Origin: Orychophragmus violaceus
Taxonomy: Eukaryota; Streptophyta; Magnoliopsida; Brassicales; Brassicaceae
Reading direction: 5' to 3'
DNA: 64,000 nt
Assembly (NCBI GenBank): GCA_030180135.1
Contig: CM058232.1
Location: 59,541,330-59,605,329 of the forward strand
Below are positions 1 through 10,010 of this stretch, in pieces; within the stretch, counting starts at the first letter, position 1; each line of letters begins with the position of its first letter. The translations under genes and the position numbers were made by a program. Below the pieces are notes generated by a model. That model searched no databases, was not told the origin of the DNA, and saw only the letters and a list, made by a program, of their open reading frames with translations.

Positions 1-59
1 TTGTCAGTAACCACCTCCCCTACACTTGAAACACAGTTTCCCCAGTGGAATCGAAGCTT

Positions 60-660
60 AGGCTCGGAAAAAATTGATAAAGAAGGAAGTGAACAGGTGA
101 TATCGTGAGTTACCAGACCCGAAAACCTTCATCGACATAGGCTTTTTGAGTAGCTGCGAAGGAGGTTTATCGATAGTTGCATATGAGGCAGTTTGGGTAG
201 CAGCTGACAAGGTTGCTCGTCGTATTCCCCTCATTACCAGCCGCCGCTCATCAGGCACCACATTGTACACATCATGTTGGTCGGGTGCAGCCGAATGCCC
301 ACAAGTTGTTGATCATGGGCTACTTCCACCTCCATCACCACTGACACCACAACCACAATCACCTGACGGACTCGGCGAAGGACCTAGATATTTGGAGATG
401 ATGAGAGTAATGCGGATTTGGTTATAGGGAAATTTAGGTGAGTTGTGGAATATTTTTGCATATAATAGTAGGAGGATGTTGGACCGTAATTTTGATTATA
501 TTAGGTGCCCACCGAAGTACTGTTTTGATTAAACCACTCAACATATGAGAGATGATTTCCTAGTCTGGTGGGGGGGGGGGGGGGGGGGAATTCTATCTGT
601 CAGGGAGTATGAGCAGGAATTCCATCTTCTCTGAAGGTTTGCGAGGGGGGTCGTAGATGG
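60..660 (+). pseudogene. Chromovirus gag relic (N-terminal and middle part)
   Basis: Broken gag. Around 146-427 an open stretch reads RRSSGTTLYTSCWSG and then a Pro-rich run, which is gag N-terminal sequence matched again at 25850-26040. Around 470-570, frames shifted by indels read NFDYIRCPPKY and HMRDDFLVWW, the capsid block ending in the conserved Trp pair of plant chromovirus gag. The next conserved piece, REYEQEF, lies just beyond a poly-G run. No start codon or full frame survives. Gag would form the virus-like particle; this copy cannot. Confidence 0.55.
570..588 (+). repeat. Poly-G run of 19 bases
   Basis: Nineteen consecutive G residues directly after the codons for the gag Trp pair. 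A run this long is prone to slippage and to sequencing or assembly length error, so its exact length should be treated with caution. Confidence 0.9.
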
Positions 661-769
661 CATAAAATACTAACATTTTTCTCAGTTGGACTTGAATTTT
701 AGGAAAAACATATGGGTTGAGTAGTTGGAATCTTCCAATTTGGAGATCAGTTATCATTCGAGCATTGAG

Positions 770-975
770 ATGGCACCATATGAGCCTCTTTACGGTAGGT
801 CGTGTCGTACAACACTATATTGGTCAGAAGTGGGGGAATGACAATTTATAGAACCAGCAAAGAGATAGCAGAGAAAATGTAATTGCTCAAAAAGCAGAAA
901 AGAAATCTCAAGACCGTCAGAAGAGTTATGCAGACAAGGGCATGAAATATTTTGTTGTTCTAGTGGTGTTTCAGC
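770..975 (+). pseudogene. Chromovirus integrase C-terminal fragment, copy 1
   Basis: The frame opens MAPYEPLYGRSCRTTLYWSE and continues after an indel to a segment reading DRQKSYADKG. This is the stretch just before the integrase C-terminal GPY/F-type region of Tekay/Del chromoviruses. It is directly preceded by a gag-middle fragment, so RT, RNase H and the catalytic integrase core are absent. Non-functional. Confidence 0.65.
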
Positions 976-1190
976 GACACGCGGTCATGAGATAACCATA
1001 TAGAATAACCACGACTATGACTCTCAGGGAGTATGAGCAGGAGTTTCGTCTTCTCTGCAGGTTTGTGAGGGCGATCAAAGATGGCATGAAGAACTAATAT
1101 TGTTTCTTAGTTGGACATGAATTTTGAGGAAGAACGTATGGATTGATTAGTTGGCATCTTACAATTTGGAGATATCATTCGAGCATTGAG

Positions 1191-1395
1191 ATGGCACCGT
1201 ATGAGCCTCTTTTTGGTAGGTCGTATCGTACAATGCTATATTTGTCAGAACTGGGGGAGTGATAATTTGTAGAACCAACAACGAGATAGTAGAGCAAATG
1301 GAAATGCTCAAAAGCAGAAAATAAATCTCAAGACCGTCGGAAGAGTTATGCAGACAAGGGCATGAGATATTTTGTCGTTCTAGTGTTTTTGAGTG
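1191..1395 (+). pseudogene. Chromovirus integrase C-terminal fragment, copy 2
   Basis: Second copy of the fragment at 770-975, displaced by about 422 bases. It reads MAPYEPLFGRSYRTMLYLSE, with more substitutions than copy 1, then the DRRKSYADKG segment. A gag-middle piece with REYEQEF precedes it as in copy 1. Confidence 0.6.
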
Positions 1396-1514
1396 GCACA
1401 CGCTCGGAAGATAACCATAGAGAATAACCCCTCTGCAGACAACCAGGTTGAGGTTAACCATGAAGTTTTCCAGCCAATGGATCCAGTTTCCGTCAGACAA
1501 AAGGTACCATTGAG

Positions 1515-1725
1515 ATGGCACTATATGAGCCTCTTTATGGTAGGTCGTGTCGTACACCACTATATTGGTCAGAAGTGGGGGAACAACATGACATACAACT
1601 AGCAGAGAGATAGTAGAGAAAGTGGAAATTATTAAAAAGCAGAAAAGGAATCCCAAGACCGTCGGAAGAGTTATGCAGACAAGGGCATGACATATTTGGT
1701 CATTCTAGTGGTGCTTAAGTTGCAT
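1515..1725 (+). pseudogene. Chromovirus integrase C-terminal fragment, copy 3
   Basis: Third copy. Here the fragment is preceded by a gag N-terminal scrap (NHEVFQPMDPVSVRQ, about 1457-1501) in place of the gag-middle piece, so the unit is fused differently from copies 1 and 2. The YADKG block is recognisable near 1673. Confidence 0.55.
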
Positions 1726-1790
1726 GCGGTCATGAGACAACCAGAGAGAATAAACCTGTTGTGGAAAACTAGGTTGAGGTTAATGATGTA

Positions 1791-1994
1791 AGATCAGATT
1801 AAGGCTGATCTCACAAAGGCTTGGATGGTACAGACTGCTGGTTGTGTAACTCTTTCAGTAGGTTCAGAAGATGGATTGAAGTGGATGGAATATCAATCCT
1901 TTGCAACTGGTTGTGTAACTCTCTCTGCAATGGACAGGAGTTAGTATGGAGGTTAAGATGGATTGTAGCCACAAAAATCTATGGAGATGAGCTT
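1791..1994. other. No recognisable feature
   Basis: About 200 bases between the chromovirus array and the CRM-A LTR. It contains a short imperfect repeat (CTGGTTGTGTAACTCT near 1837 and 1907). I see no coding or structural signal. Confidence 0.4.
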
Positions 1995-2709
1995 TGACAA
2001 GATATAAATCTCTCTAAGGCTTGAATCACACAAACACTAGAAAGACATATTGCTTCTTGCTTTGAAGAAAACTCGGTTGTTCTTTATTGATAGGGTAAAA
2101 ATGATACACGCCTTACCAGTGGACTTTATAGAGACAGTACAAAAAGAAACTAAGGAAACAAAAGTACATAATCAAAAACAAGCAAATGAGATCACAAGAG
2201 ATTAGTCAAATAATTATAATATAAATTCAATTGCATACCTTAGAAGACTAGAAGTGGATAGGGAAGGGAATTATAGCCGTTAGACTCTAATGTTTTCAAA
2301 TAATCTTTATGCTTCTCTTGTGATGCTAAGTGATGGGTTTTAAGGCTTGGACGGATTGACCAGGATGCTGAATAGGGTAAGTCTGTCCTTCCGTTTCAGC
2401 AATGGCCATTCTTTGATATATGGTAAAGTGCATAAATGTGGACTGTCCCCTAGGTTGTCTTCTTGGCTCACATTGGTTTGAATTGGACTGTGGTCATCAA
2501 GAAAGTTTCCTTTGGCAGCTTCACAAGGCTTGATGGAGAGTTGGTTGAGCTGGTCAGTAATGTCATCAAGCTCCTTCTGGTTGATCAAAGTTTCCACAAC
2601 ATGATTGGATTCCTTTTGCAAGACTCTTGTGTCTGACCTTGTTCTTGGTGCAACTCTCACCAAAGGAACTTGCTTAATTGTATCTTGGCTAGGATCCATG
2701 TCCTCATCA
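1995..2709 (-). repeat. CRM-A 3' LTR (left end approximate)
   Basis: Read on the minus strand the LTR begins TGATGAGGACATGG at 2709, immediately after a purine tract, as in CRM-B and CRM-C. The other end is proposed at 1995, where the plus strand reads TGACAAGATATAAATC, giving the usual TG..CA ends and a length of 715 bases. There is no second LTR copy in the window, so the left boundary is inference. Confidence 0.5.
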
Positions 2710-2855
2710 TCTCCTCCCTGCTGAGAAGGTTCTGAACTCAAAACTGGTTCCTCTGCATCATAAAGAGCTAAATCAGATACATTGAAGCTTTAGGAAATAT
2801 TAAACTCACCAGGCAGTTCAATTTCATAGGCATTGTCATTGATGCACTTTAGGAC
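2340..2855 (-). pseudogene. CRM-A integrase tail reading through the PPT into the LTR
   Basis: From 2855 downward the minus strand reads NDNAYEIELPGEF, one stop region, FNVSDLALYDAEE, then SEPSQQGGDDEDMDPSQD and QVPLVRVAPRTRSDTRVL, ending at 2340. The GGDDEDMD codons span the purine tract and the first LTR bases, so the C-terminal extension lies in the LTR. The same arrangement and the PRTR basic patch occur in CRM-B (41355-41747) and in the CRM-C 5' LTR (55229-55430). The portion upstream is continuous with 10687 once the Copia element is removed. A stop near 2790 breaks this copy. Confidence 0.65.
2710..2725 (-). promoter_or_regulatory. CRM-A polypurine tract
   Basis: On the minus strand a purine-rich run (CAGCAGGGAGGAGA) abuts the LTR start TGATGAGG. 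This is the expected primer site for plus-strand DNA synthesis. It also lies inside an open frame. Confidence 0.6.
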
Positions 2856-2860
2856 TTTGA
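2856..2860. repeat. Target site duplication TTTGA (left copy)
   Basis: Five bases TTTGA precede the Copia LTR and are repeated exactly at 10682-10686 after the other LTR. A perfect 5-bp duplication fixes the element boundaries. Confidence 0.95.
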
Positions 2861-3531
2861 TGAAGGATTGTTTAGTTGATCCTGATTCAATTCTTAGATT
2901 CATATCAACCTAAACATGCGATCTAGGTTCTTCTCAGAATAGAAACAAATGATGATCTCACCTTATACCTGTTTGCAGCGGAATTGATGGTATGTCTGAG
3001 ATCAGAGAAACACCGAGGGATGAATCCTCCAAAGGTTCACACACGCGATCACAGGAAACAGCTGCTAGACCACTAGGAGCTCGGCGCAAAAGAGAGAGAG
3101 AGTTTTCGGCTGGGGCTTAGGGTTAATTGTCCAGAAACTCGAGTTTTACCTTATAAAACTTGTCTGATTCCGTTTGGGCCATTTGGCCCAAACACCAATT
3201 AACTAGACGGCATTCGCGCACTGTGTCGACCGATACCCCTTGTGTATCGATCGACACACAGTGCCTAAACCGTTTTATTCTCTCTAAGTACAGTAAATGC
3301 CTAGCACTTTTACCGTACTTCTGCTAAACCGTTCCTACACATTTTCCTGTTAGCTTAGGCGTGTGACCCATATGGGATCATATAATAAAGGCAATAAGTC
3401 CAAGACTTATAGATCATGAGCGGACTCTAGCAAGCCATCATGACCCCCAGTATTATACGACTTATGTCTGATCATTGACATACTCTTACTTTCTAGAGAC
3501 AGTACCGAGATTACTGGACACAATTCCAACA
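2861..3531 (-). repeat. Copia 3' LTR
   Basis: Begins TGAAGGATTG and ends TTCCAACA on the plus strand. It matches 10011-10681 along its whole 671 bases apart from one substitution. It contains a CGATCGACACA palindrome-type motif near 3246. Confidence 0.95.
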
Positions 3532-3546
3532 ATCTCCCACTTGTAC
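3532..3546 (-). promoter_or_regulatory. Copia polypurine tract
   Basis: On the minus strand AAGTGGGAGAT directly precedes the 3' LTR. The sequence and position are those of a Copia plus-strand primer site. Confidence 0.75.
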
Positions 3547-4382
3547 TGGAATCTCTGTATTCATAATCCTTTTGTCACAATATCTCGATTAGTCATAAGG
3601 CAAGATTGGTGTCATCCTTATAAAGCCTAATCTTGTTCATCGGACTCTGATTTGATACTGACAATCCAAACGACTCGGGAAAGTCCGTTTGAGCATGGCC
3701 ATGCATTTTCCAGTATTCAAATCTCCGATTGGCCTAGAGATATTCACTCCATTTATATTGGAGGGACAAATTCCGTCTTGTTCCATCACTGTAAACTATT
3801 CATTTCATAATGTACCCAAACAAGGTCCTTATAACTATCGCAGAACGATAGCGTTAGACAATGATCAAAGTGCATCAGTCCATGTGCAGTCACATGCATG
3901 CGAACTCAGGTCTAAGGACTATACTCTATAGTCGTAGTAAGAATCTCTTATGACACAGATATAAATATCCTGAAGAGTTCTTATAAGCGGGTCTTGTCCG
4001 GTCGTATGTTCCCAAACATACACCTATGTACTGACTTTGATGCCGCGCATCTATGACACACTGAGACTTTGTCATAAGTCACGTACCAATCCAGTCTCAC
4101 ATGGTTGTTGGTGTTCCAATTTCAACAACCTTCGACTAGGGACGGGATGATATAAAACATCTATCAAATATAGGGTCTCATGATCAAGCTAAATGACTTC
4201 GATGACTCAAGATCAAGTCATTTACTTCGATGACCTATAAAATGGTTCATATCATTTTGGAACGATTATTTCATCACAGTTAAAATAATCTTGAAATAAT
4301 AATTTCATTAAACATAAGAATGTTTTACAAGAACATATCAAATAACTAAATAAAAGCCCTCAAACTCCCACTCAAATTTAGA
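3547..4382 (-). other. Copia 3' untranslated region
   Basis: About 840 bases between the end of the RT-RNase H frame and the purine tract. Short open stretches (for example 3689-3931 on the plus strand) have no recognisable similarity and are taken as chance. Confidence 0.7.
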
Positions 4383-6137
4383 TTACATTTCTATGTCTCT
4401 AATGCCTACAGCTTTAGTCAGAAACTCGAGCTTAGGCCTTGGGAGTGGCTTTGTCAACGGATCAGCGACGTTATCATCAGTCTGAACTCGGCTGATCTTG
4501 ACTTCCTTTCTATTAATGATGTCAGGTATCAAGTGAAATCTTCTTAGAACATGCTTGGATTTCTGGTGTGATCTTGGTTCCTTTGCCTGAGCTATAGCAC
4601 CATTGTTGTCACAAAACAGTGCCAGAGGCTCAGCCGCATCTGGTATCACACCTAGTTCAATAATGAACTTTCGTATCCAAACAGCTTCCTTCGCAGCTTC
4701 TGAGGCGGCGATATATTCAGCTTCTGTGGTGGAATATGCAACGGTGTCTTGCTTGGAGCTTCTCCAACTGATTGCACCGCCATTCAGACAAAAGATATAA
4801 CCGGACTGTGACCGGAAATCATCTTGGTCTGTCTGGAAACTTGCGTCCGTGAATCCACTGACTTTAAGCACATCACTTCCACCGTACACTAAGAACTTAT
4901 CCTTAGTATGTCTTAGATACTTCAACATATTCTTTACGGCAATCCAATGGTTTTCACCTGGATTTGACTGGTATCTGCTCGTCATGCTCAATGCATAAGC
5001 AACATCAGGACGAGTACAGATCATGGCATACATGACAGATCCTATTGCAGATGCATAAGGAATATTCTTTATGCGCTCAAGCTCAGCAGCCGTCGTAGGG
5101 CTCTGCTTCTTGCTTAGCGTTGTGCCATGTACCATCGGCGTGAAGCCCTTCTTGGAATCCTTCATGCTGAATCTTTGTAGGACTTTGTCAATGTATGAAT
5201 CTTGACACAAGCCTATCAGCCTTCTAGATCTATCCCGGTAGATCCTGATTCCAAGAACGTATGCGGCTTCACCCATGTCTTTCATGGAAAAACAACTTCC
5301 AAGCCAGTCCTTTACGGACTTCAGCATTGGAACGTCGTTTCCGAGAAGCAGTATGTCATCGACATACAGAATAAGAAATACAATCTTGCTCCCACTAGAT
5401 TTCTTATACACGCATTGTTCTTCTTCGTTTCTGATGAAGTCAAATTGTTTGATCGCTTCATCAAAACGAAGATTCCAGCTCCTCGATGCTTGCTTCAATC
5501 CATAAATGGATTTATGAAGCTTGCATACTTTTCCAGCATTCTTTGGATCTATGTAACCGTCAGGTTGTGTCATATACACATCCTCTTCCAGAATACCATT
5601 CAGGAAGGCGGTTTTCACGTCCATCTGCCAAATTTCATAATCATGAAAAGCTGCAGTTGCTAGTAGAATCCGAATAGATTTCATCATAGCCACTGGTGAA
5701 TAGGTTTCATCGTAATACACACCGTGAACTTGTCTGAAACCTTTTGCCACCAACCTGGCTTTATAAATATGGACATTTCCATCCACGTCAATCTTCTTCT
5801 TGAAGATCCATTTGCACTCGATGGCTTTTACACCAGCGGGTAAGTCAACCAACGAAAACACTTGGTTGACCGACATGGAGTCCATTTCGGAATCAGTGGC
5901 CTTGCGCCACTTAGAGGAATCTGGGCCCATCAAGGCTTGATTGAAGTTCGATGGTTCATCACCATCAATGATCAAAAGATCATGACAGTCAGTCACGAGG
6001 AATCCTTGATATCTCTCGGGTTCGTGACGGATCCTCCCGGATCTTCGAACTTCAGGTACTACAGGTTCAGGCTCTACAATTTCTTGTAGGTCCTCCTGCT
6101 GCTCTTCCTCATTAGGTTGAGCAGTATCCTGTTCATC
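4383..6137 (-). CDS. Copia reverse transcriptase and RNase H (downstream part of the gag-pol frame)
   Basis: This is the second half of the Copia polyprotein. It is in the same frame as the upstream half and separated from it only by the TAA at 6138-6140. The first Met is at 5996, giving 537 residues. From that Met: RT with MDVKTAFLNG at about 125-134 and the catalytic YVDD at 211-214; the conserved ASAIGSVMYAM block near 315; RNase H with Asp in FTDAS (384), Glu in TTEAEY (425) and Asp in FCDNN (463); and the usual Copia end after LTKPLP. All catalytic residues are kept. The enzyme would copy element RNA into DNA in cytoplasmic particles. As it stands it would be made only by stop readthrough or not at all. 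Confidence 0.9.
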   Translation of the reverse strand, partial: DEQDTAQPNEEEQQEDLQEIVEPEPVVPEVRRSGRIRHEPERYQGFLVTDCHDLLIIDGDEPSNFNQALMGPDSSKWRKATDSEMDSMSVNQVFSLVDLPAGVKAIECKWIFKKKIDVDGNVHIYKARLVAKGFRQVHGVYYDETYSPVAMMKSIRILLATAAFHDYEIWQMDVKTAFLNGILEEDVYMTQPDGYIDPKNAGKVCKLHKSIYGLKQASRSWNLRFDEAIKQFDFIRNEEEQCVYKKSSGSKIVFLILYVDDILLLGNDVPMLKSVKDWLGSCFSMKDMGEAAYVLGIRIYRDRSRRLIGLCQDSYIDKVLQRFSMKDSKKGFTPMVHGTTLSKKQSPTTAAELERIKNIPYASAIGSVMYAMICTRPDVAYALSMTSRYQSNPGENHWIAVKNMLKYLRHTKDKFLVYGGSDVLKVSGFTDASFQTDQDDFRSQSGYIFCLNGGAISWRSSKQDTVAYSTTEAEYIAASEAAKEAVWIRKFIIELGVIPDAAEPLALFCDNNGAIAQAKEPRSHQKSKHVLRRFHLIPDIINRKEVKISRVQTDDNVADPLTKPLPRPKLEFLTKAVGIRDIEM

Positions 6138-8360
6138 TTAAATTTCTTCAAGCAGTACCTTACTCCCACTGTCTTTCTTAGAGAGAAACTCCCTCTCAAG
6201 AAAGTTACAATCCCGGGCAACAAAGATCTTGTTCTCGGAACGTAGATAGAAGTAATAAGCCTTGGTTTCCCGTGGATAACCAATGAAGTAGCATTTGTCA
6301 GATTTTGGTGTAAGCTTGTCTGAGATCAATCTCTTGACATAGGCTTCACAACCCCAAATTCTGAGATAAGACAGCACTGGAGCTTCTCCAGTCCATAATT
6401 CATATGGTGTCTTTGCTACTGCTTTCGATGGCGCTCTATTTAGAGTGAACACTGCTGTTAGCAGAGCATATCCCCAAAGGGATATTGGAAGGTCTGTGTG
6501 ACTCATCATAGATCGAACCATATCCAATAAGGTCCGATTTCTCCTCTCAGATACACCATTCCATTGAGGTGTTCCAGGAGGAGTGAGTTGGGATACGATC
6601 CCACACTCTCTCAGATGATCACTGAATTCTTGGCTTAAGTATTCTCCTCCTCGGTCGGATCGAAGAGCCTTAATGCTTTTGCCAAGTTGGTTCTGTACTT
6701 CATTTTGGAATTCTCTGAACTTCTCAAAAGATTCAGACTTATGTTTCATTAAATAAACATATCCATACCTACTGAAATCATCAGTAAAGGTAATGAAGTA
6801 CTGATAGTTTCCTCTTGCATTTGTGGACATTGGGCCACATACGTCAGTGTGTATCAGGCCCAATAAGTCACTGGCCCTCTCGTTAGGTTTATTAAAGGGG
6901 GCCCGTGTCATTTTGCCCATCATGCAGGATTCGCATTTCTCACATGACTCAAAGTCAAATGAGCCAAGAAGTCCATTCGAATGGAGCCTCTTGATGCGTT
7001 TCTCGCTGATGTGCCCTAAACGACAATGCCATAGAAACGTTCGGTTCTCCTCATTAGGTTTGAACCGTTTGGTATTAATGTTATAAATTGGCGCGGATTG
7101 ATCGAGTATGTAAAGCCCATTCATAAGAGGGGCATAACCATAGAACAAATTGTTGCGATTGAAGGAACATAATTTATTCTTAACTGAAAAATCATAACCT
7201 TCCAAATCCAACAAAGAAATTGAAATAATATTTCTGCTTATAGCAGGTACAAAATAACAATTATTCAGTTCTAAAATCAATCCCGAAGGTAAAGACAACA
7301 AGTAAGTGCCTACAGCTAGTGCTGGAACTTTCGCTCCATTCCCAACTCGTAGCTCCACTTGTCCTTGCTTCAGCCTTCTACTGTTGCTGAGTGCCTGCAT
7401 ATTAGTACAAATATGAGCCCCACAACCAGTATCCATAACCCATGAGGTATTATCAGAAGTAGTTGTATTAACTTCTATAACAAAAATACCTGTTGAAGAA
7501 GTCTCAAAAGTCTTCTTCTTCAATTCCTTTAGACCTTCCTGGAATTTCTTACATTCTCTCCTCCAATGCCCTGGTTCTTTACAGAACCTGCATATGTCAG
7601 TTGGCCCAGCCTTGGACTTGGGCTTGGGCTTTGGCGTGTCCTTGTCCGCGACTTGGACAGCCTTGGCCTTTCCCTTATCCTTAGCAGAGGATTTCTTAAA
7701 CCCCTTGCCCTTCTGCACCATAAGCACATTGGGGTCCTTGGCGGTTTTCCTCAAATTGGGCTCCGCAGTCTTGAGCATTCCGTGAAGCTCAGGCAATGTC
7801 TTACTCAAGCCATGCATGTTAAAGTTCAGAATGAACTGATCATAGCTTGCAGGTAATGACTGCAGAATGATGTCGCAGGCAAGTTCCTGGCTGATTGGGC
7901 AGTCGAGTTTCTGAAGATGATCGAGATAACCCATCATCTTCAAGACATGAGGACTCACTGCCGCATTCGCAGCCAACTTGCAGTCCAAGAGGTTCTTAAC
8001 TGTTTGAAACCTCTCAGTCCTAGCCTGCTCCTGAAAAAGCGATTTCAGGCTTGCCATTATCTCGATGGGTGACAATACACTCTCGAACTGTTTTTGCAGC
8101 TCAGGAGTCATTGTCACCAACATCAGGCAATAGGCATCATTTTCATCTGACGAATGCTTTTCCCAAGCATTATGCAGAGTCCTGGCGGCATTGGCAGGAG
8201 GCCTCTCGGGGAGAGGATCACGAAGGACATAATCCTTCTTCTCCTGCTTGAGGACTAGCCTCAAGTTCCTTGACCACGTCAGGAAGTTCGTTCCAGTCAG
8301 CTTCTCCTTTTCGAGAACAGACCGGATCGAGAATGTGTTTTGTGTGCTTGTAGTAGTCAT
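6138..8360 (-). CDS. Copia Gag, protease and integrase (upstream part of the gag-pol frame)
   Basis: 740 residues from an ATG at 8360. Gag capsid region about 1-205; a Lys-rich linker; a CCHC zinc knuckle CRFCKEPGHWRREC at 257-270; an aspartic protease with DTG at 310-312 (WVMDTGCGAHI); and integrase with an HHCC zinc domain (about 445-480) and the DDE triad at Asp506, Asp569 and Glu605, the last two in D-35-E spacing (HTDVCGPM, RSDRGGEY, NGVSERRN). All motifs look sound. The frame ends at a TAA (6138-6140) in the linker between integrase and RT, where a Copia element normally reads on; codons downstream stay in the same frame. This is probably a recent nonsense mutation. Lineage within Copia is not resolved by eye. 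Confidence 0.93.
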   Translation of the reverse strand: MTTTSTQNTFSIRSVLEKEKLTGTNFLTWSRNLRLVLKQEKKDYVLRDPLPERPPANAARTLHNAWEKHSSDENDAYCLMLVTMTPELQKQFESVLSPIEIMASLKSLFQEQARTERFQTVKNLLDCKLAANAAVSPHVLKMMGYLDHLQKLDCPISQELACDIILQSLPASYDQFILNFNMHGLSKTLPELHGMLKTAEPNLRKTAKDPNVLMVQKGKGFKKSSAKDKGKAKAVQVADKDTPKPKPKSKAGPTDICRFCKEPGHWRRECKKFQEGLKELKKKTFETSSTGIFVIEVNTTTSDNTSWVMDTGCGAHICTNMQALSNSRRLKQGQVELRVGNGAKVPALAVGTYLLSLPSGLILELNNCYFVPAISRNIISISLLDLEGYDFSVKNKLCSFNRNNLFYGYAPLMNGLYILDQSAPIYNINTKRFKPNEENRTFLWHCRLGHISEKRIKRLHSNGLLGSFDFESCEKCESCMMGKMTRAPFNKPNERASDLLGLIHTDVCGPMSTNARGNYQYFITFTDDFSRYGYVYLMKHKSESFEKFREFQNEVQNQLGKSIKALRSDRGGEYLSQEFSDHLRECGIVSQLTPPGTPQWNGVSERRNRTLLDMVRSMMSHTDLPISLWGYALLTAVFTLNRAPSKAVAKTPYELWTGEAPVLSYLRIWGCEAYVKRLISDKLTPKSDKCYFIGYPRETKAYYFYLRSENKIFVARDCNFLEREFLSKKDSGSKVLLEEI

Positions 8361-9996
8361 AGCTGAAATATATAGATAAAAAGGTTATTAGTTAAAATGT
8401 TCAAAATGATTAATCTCGTATTAAATTTAATATGATTAATCACGCATTATATTCAATAACATAAGTTACCCTCAATAGAATATAATGATTCCAAGATCCA
8501 CATATAACTAAGATTAAAGTGGGCCACTGGCCGTCACCAAACCTTAGCTCATATCGGTAAGCCCTATATCGGCTAATTATATCCGTGATATAACTCTTGG
8601 TTGTGAATCTGGGCTCGAGGCCCAATTCACTCTGATGTCTCAAGGCCCGGGACTCCCGATGGCCCAGTCAAGAAAACCAGACTATACAGTCATGTAATCA
8701 TTAATGTCTGGGACTCCCAATGACATTTATGAATCACAAACCGTCTTATCCACGCAAAAGCAGACACCCTCACACTGTAAGGCCATGAATACAATTGAAT
8801 GGGCTTCGACAGCTGACATAGAATGGACAAGACATCCAACGCTTGATATTATTTGAGGTTCGTAGGTTTATTAAAGAATTCATTCCCAAAATAGAAGATT
8901 ACTATTTCGGGAAACTTTCCATTTTTGGAAACCTACTATTTTTGGAAACTTTCTAAAATTGGAAACTTTCTAAAAACGGAAACTTTCTAACTTTAGAAAT
9001 TTCTTAAAATCCGAATCATGCAAATCTAGAAACTTCTATAAATTAAGAAACTTTCTAATTTCAAAATATCGGAAACTTTAATTTAAAATCGATTTATATT
9101 CTTTATAAAATAAATTTTAAATTAATCTGAAGAAAGACTCAAATAATTGGCCCAATTGTTTTAACTTCTTGGCCCGAGGCCCAAGAATTTGTCCATGTCC
9201 AAGACATGACCCAATTGTCCAATTAAATGACATAACCGGTCTGGTTCATTAAAATTGGTCTAACCAAATTTTAATTACTACGATGACCACAATTGTCAAC
9301 CGGTTATTTACTAAACCGGATTTTCTCAATTTATTTGGTCCAACCAAATCAAATTAGAAAATCCTGGTTTAGGCACTAAATCCAATAATTCTTTCGACAT
9401 TGGATTTCTTGTCCCGGTTTAACCAGACTTAATAAAATTATTAAATCTGTTTATTAAACCAGGACGAATTAATTTTAATCAAAATTAAACCGAGCCTTTA
9501 AACCAACCATGTCGATCGATGAACCAACCGTGTCGATCGATCCATCAACCACATCGGTCGATGCTCTCAGCATCGATCCTGCATCGATCGTGCATCGATC
9601 CTGTATCGATCGATGCTCTCACGCATGCACTGAACCGAGCCAAAACCCTAACCGTGTCGATCGATGTGCACCAACCGCATCGGTCGATGCACCAATATCG
9701 AACCTGCATCGATCCTGCATCGATCGATGCTTTCACGCGTTAACAGGGTTAGCCGATAGGCTGTATCGACCGATCCATGCGATCGTATCGATCGATCCAT
9801 GCGATCGCAGTCGATACAGACCTCTTGAAATCGCATTCTACCAAATCATATAGTTTGGTTTCTGCAATTTTATGTGTGTTTAGATATCAATTCTTGTTGC
9901 TTAAATGGTTTCTCTTATCAGTAGTTGATTCAAAACACTTTTAAACAAGAAAACAATCCTAAACATTGAATCTAAACAAGAAAAACCAGAACCATT
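8361..9996 (-). other. Copia leader (untranslated) region
   Basis: About 1.6 kb between the primer site and the gag ATG. It is AT-rich in 8870-9480, with repeated GGAAACTTTCTA-type words at 8910-9070, and CGATCG-rich at 9505-9815. No coding similarity seen; the open frames across the CGATCG part are by-products of the repeats. Confidence 0.75.
9505..9815. repeat. CGATCG-rich repeat cluster in the Copia leader
   Basis: A dense, irregular array of words such as TGTCGATCGAT, GCATCGATC and CATCGGTCGATG. All are variants of a short palindrome with an ATCGATCGAT core. Because the word is palindromic, both strands give long spurious Ser-Ile-Asp-rich frames. A diverged version precedes the primer site in the second Copia copy (48540-48640). 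Confidence 0.85.
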
Positions 9997-10009
9997 GGCT
10001 CTGATACCA
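9997..10009 (-). promoter_or_regulatory. Copia primer binding site (initiator Met tRNA)
   Basis: The minus strand reads TGGTATCAGAGCC one base inside the 5' LTR, complementary to the 3' end of plant initiator methionine tRNA. Confidence 0.9.
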
Positions 10010-10010
10010 C

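Larger units (their letters stand above)
1..1790 (+). mobile_element. Degenerate tandem array of a Tekay/Del-type chromovirus deletion derivative
   Basis: Pieces of a Gypsy chromovirus occur in permuted order with no LTRs and no protease, RT or RNase H between them. The order read on the plus strand is gag N-part, gag middle (REYEQEF near 606), integrase end, gag middle again (near 1030), integrase end, a gag N-terminal scrap (MDPVSVRQ near 1478), then a third integrase end. The spacing between the first two units is about 422-424 bases. All frames are broken by stops. The same arrangement recurs at 25396-26325, so this is a repeated derivative and not a single accident. Lineage is assigned from the integrase C-terminal wording (APYEPLYGRSCRT), typical of Tekay/Del chromoviruses. 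Confidence 0.6.

Noticed and set aside
9509..9853. Open frames with repeated Ser-Ile-Asp or Ile-Asp-Arg units
   Set aside because: By-product of a palindromic CGATCG repeat that leaves several frames on both strands free of stops; it sits in the untranslated leader of the Copia element.
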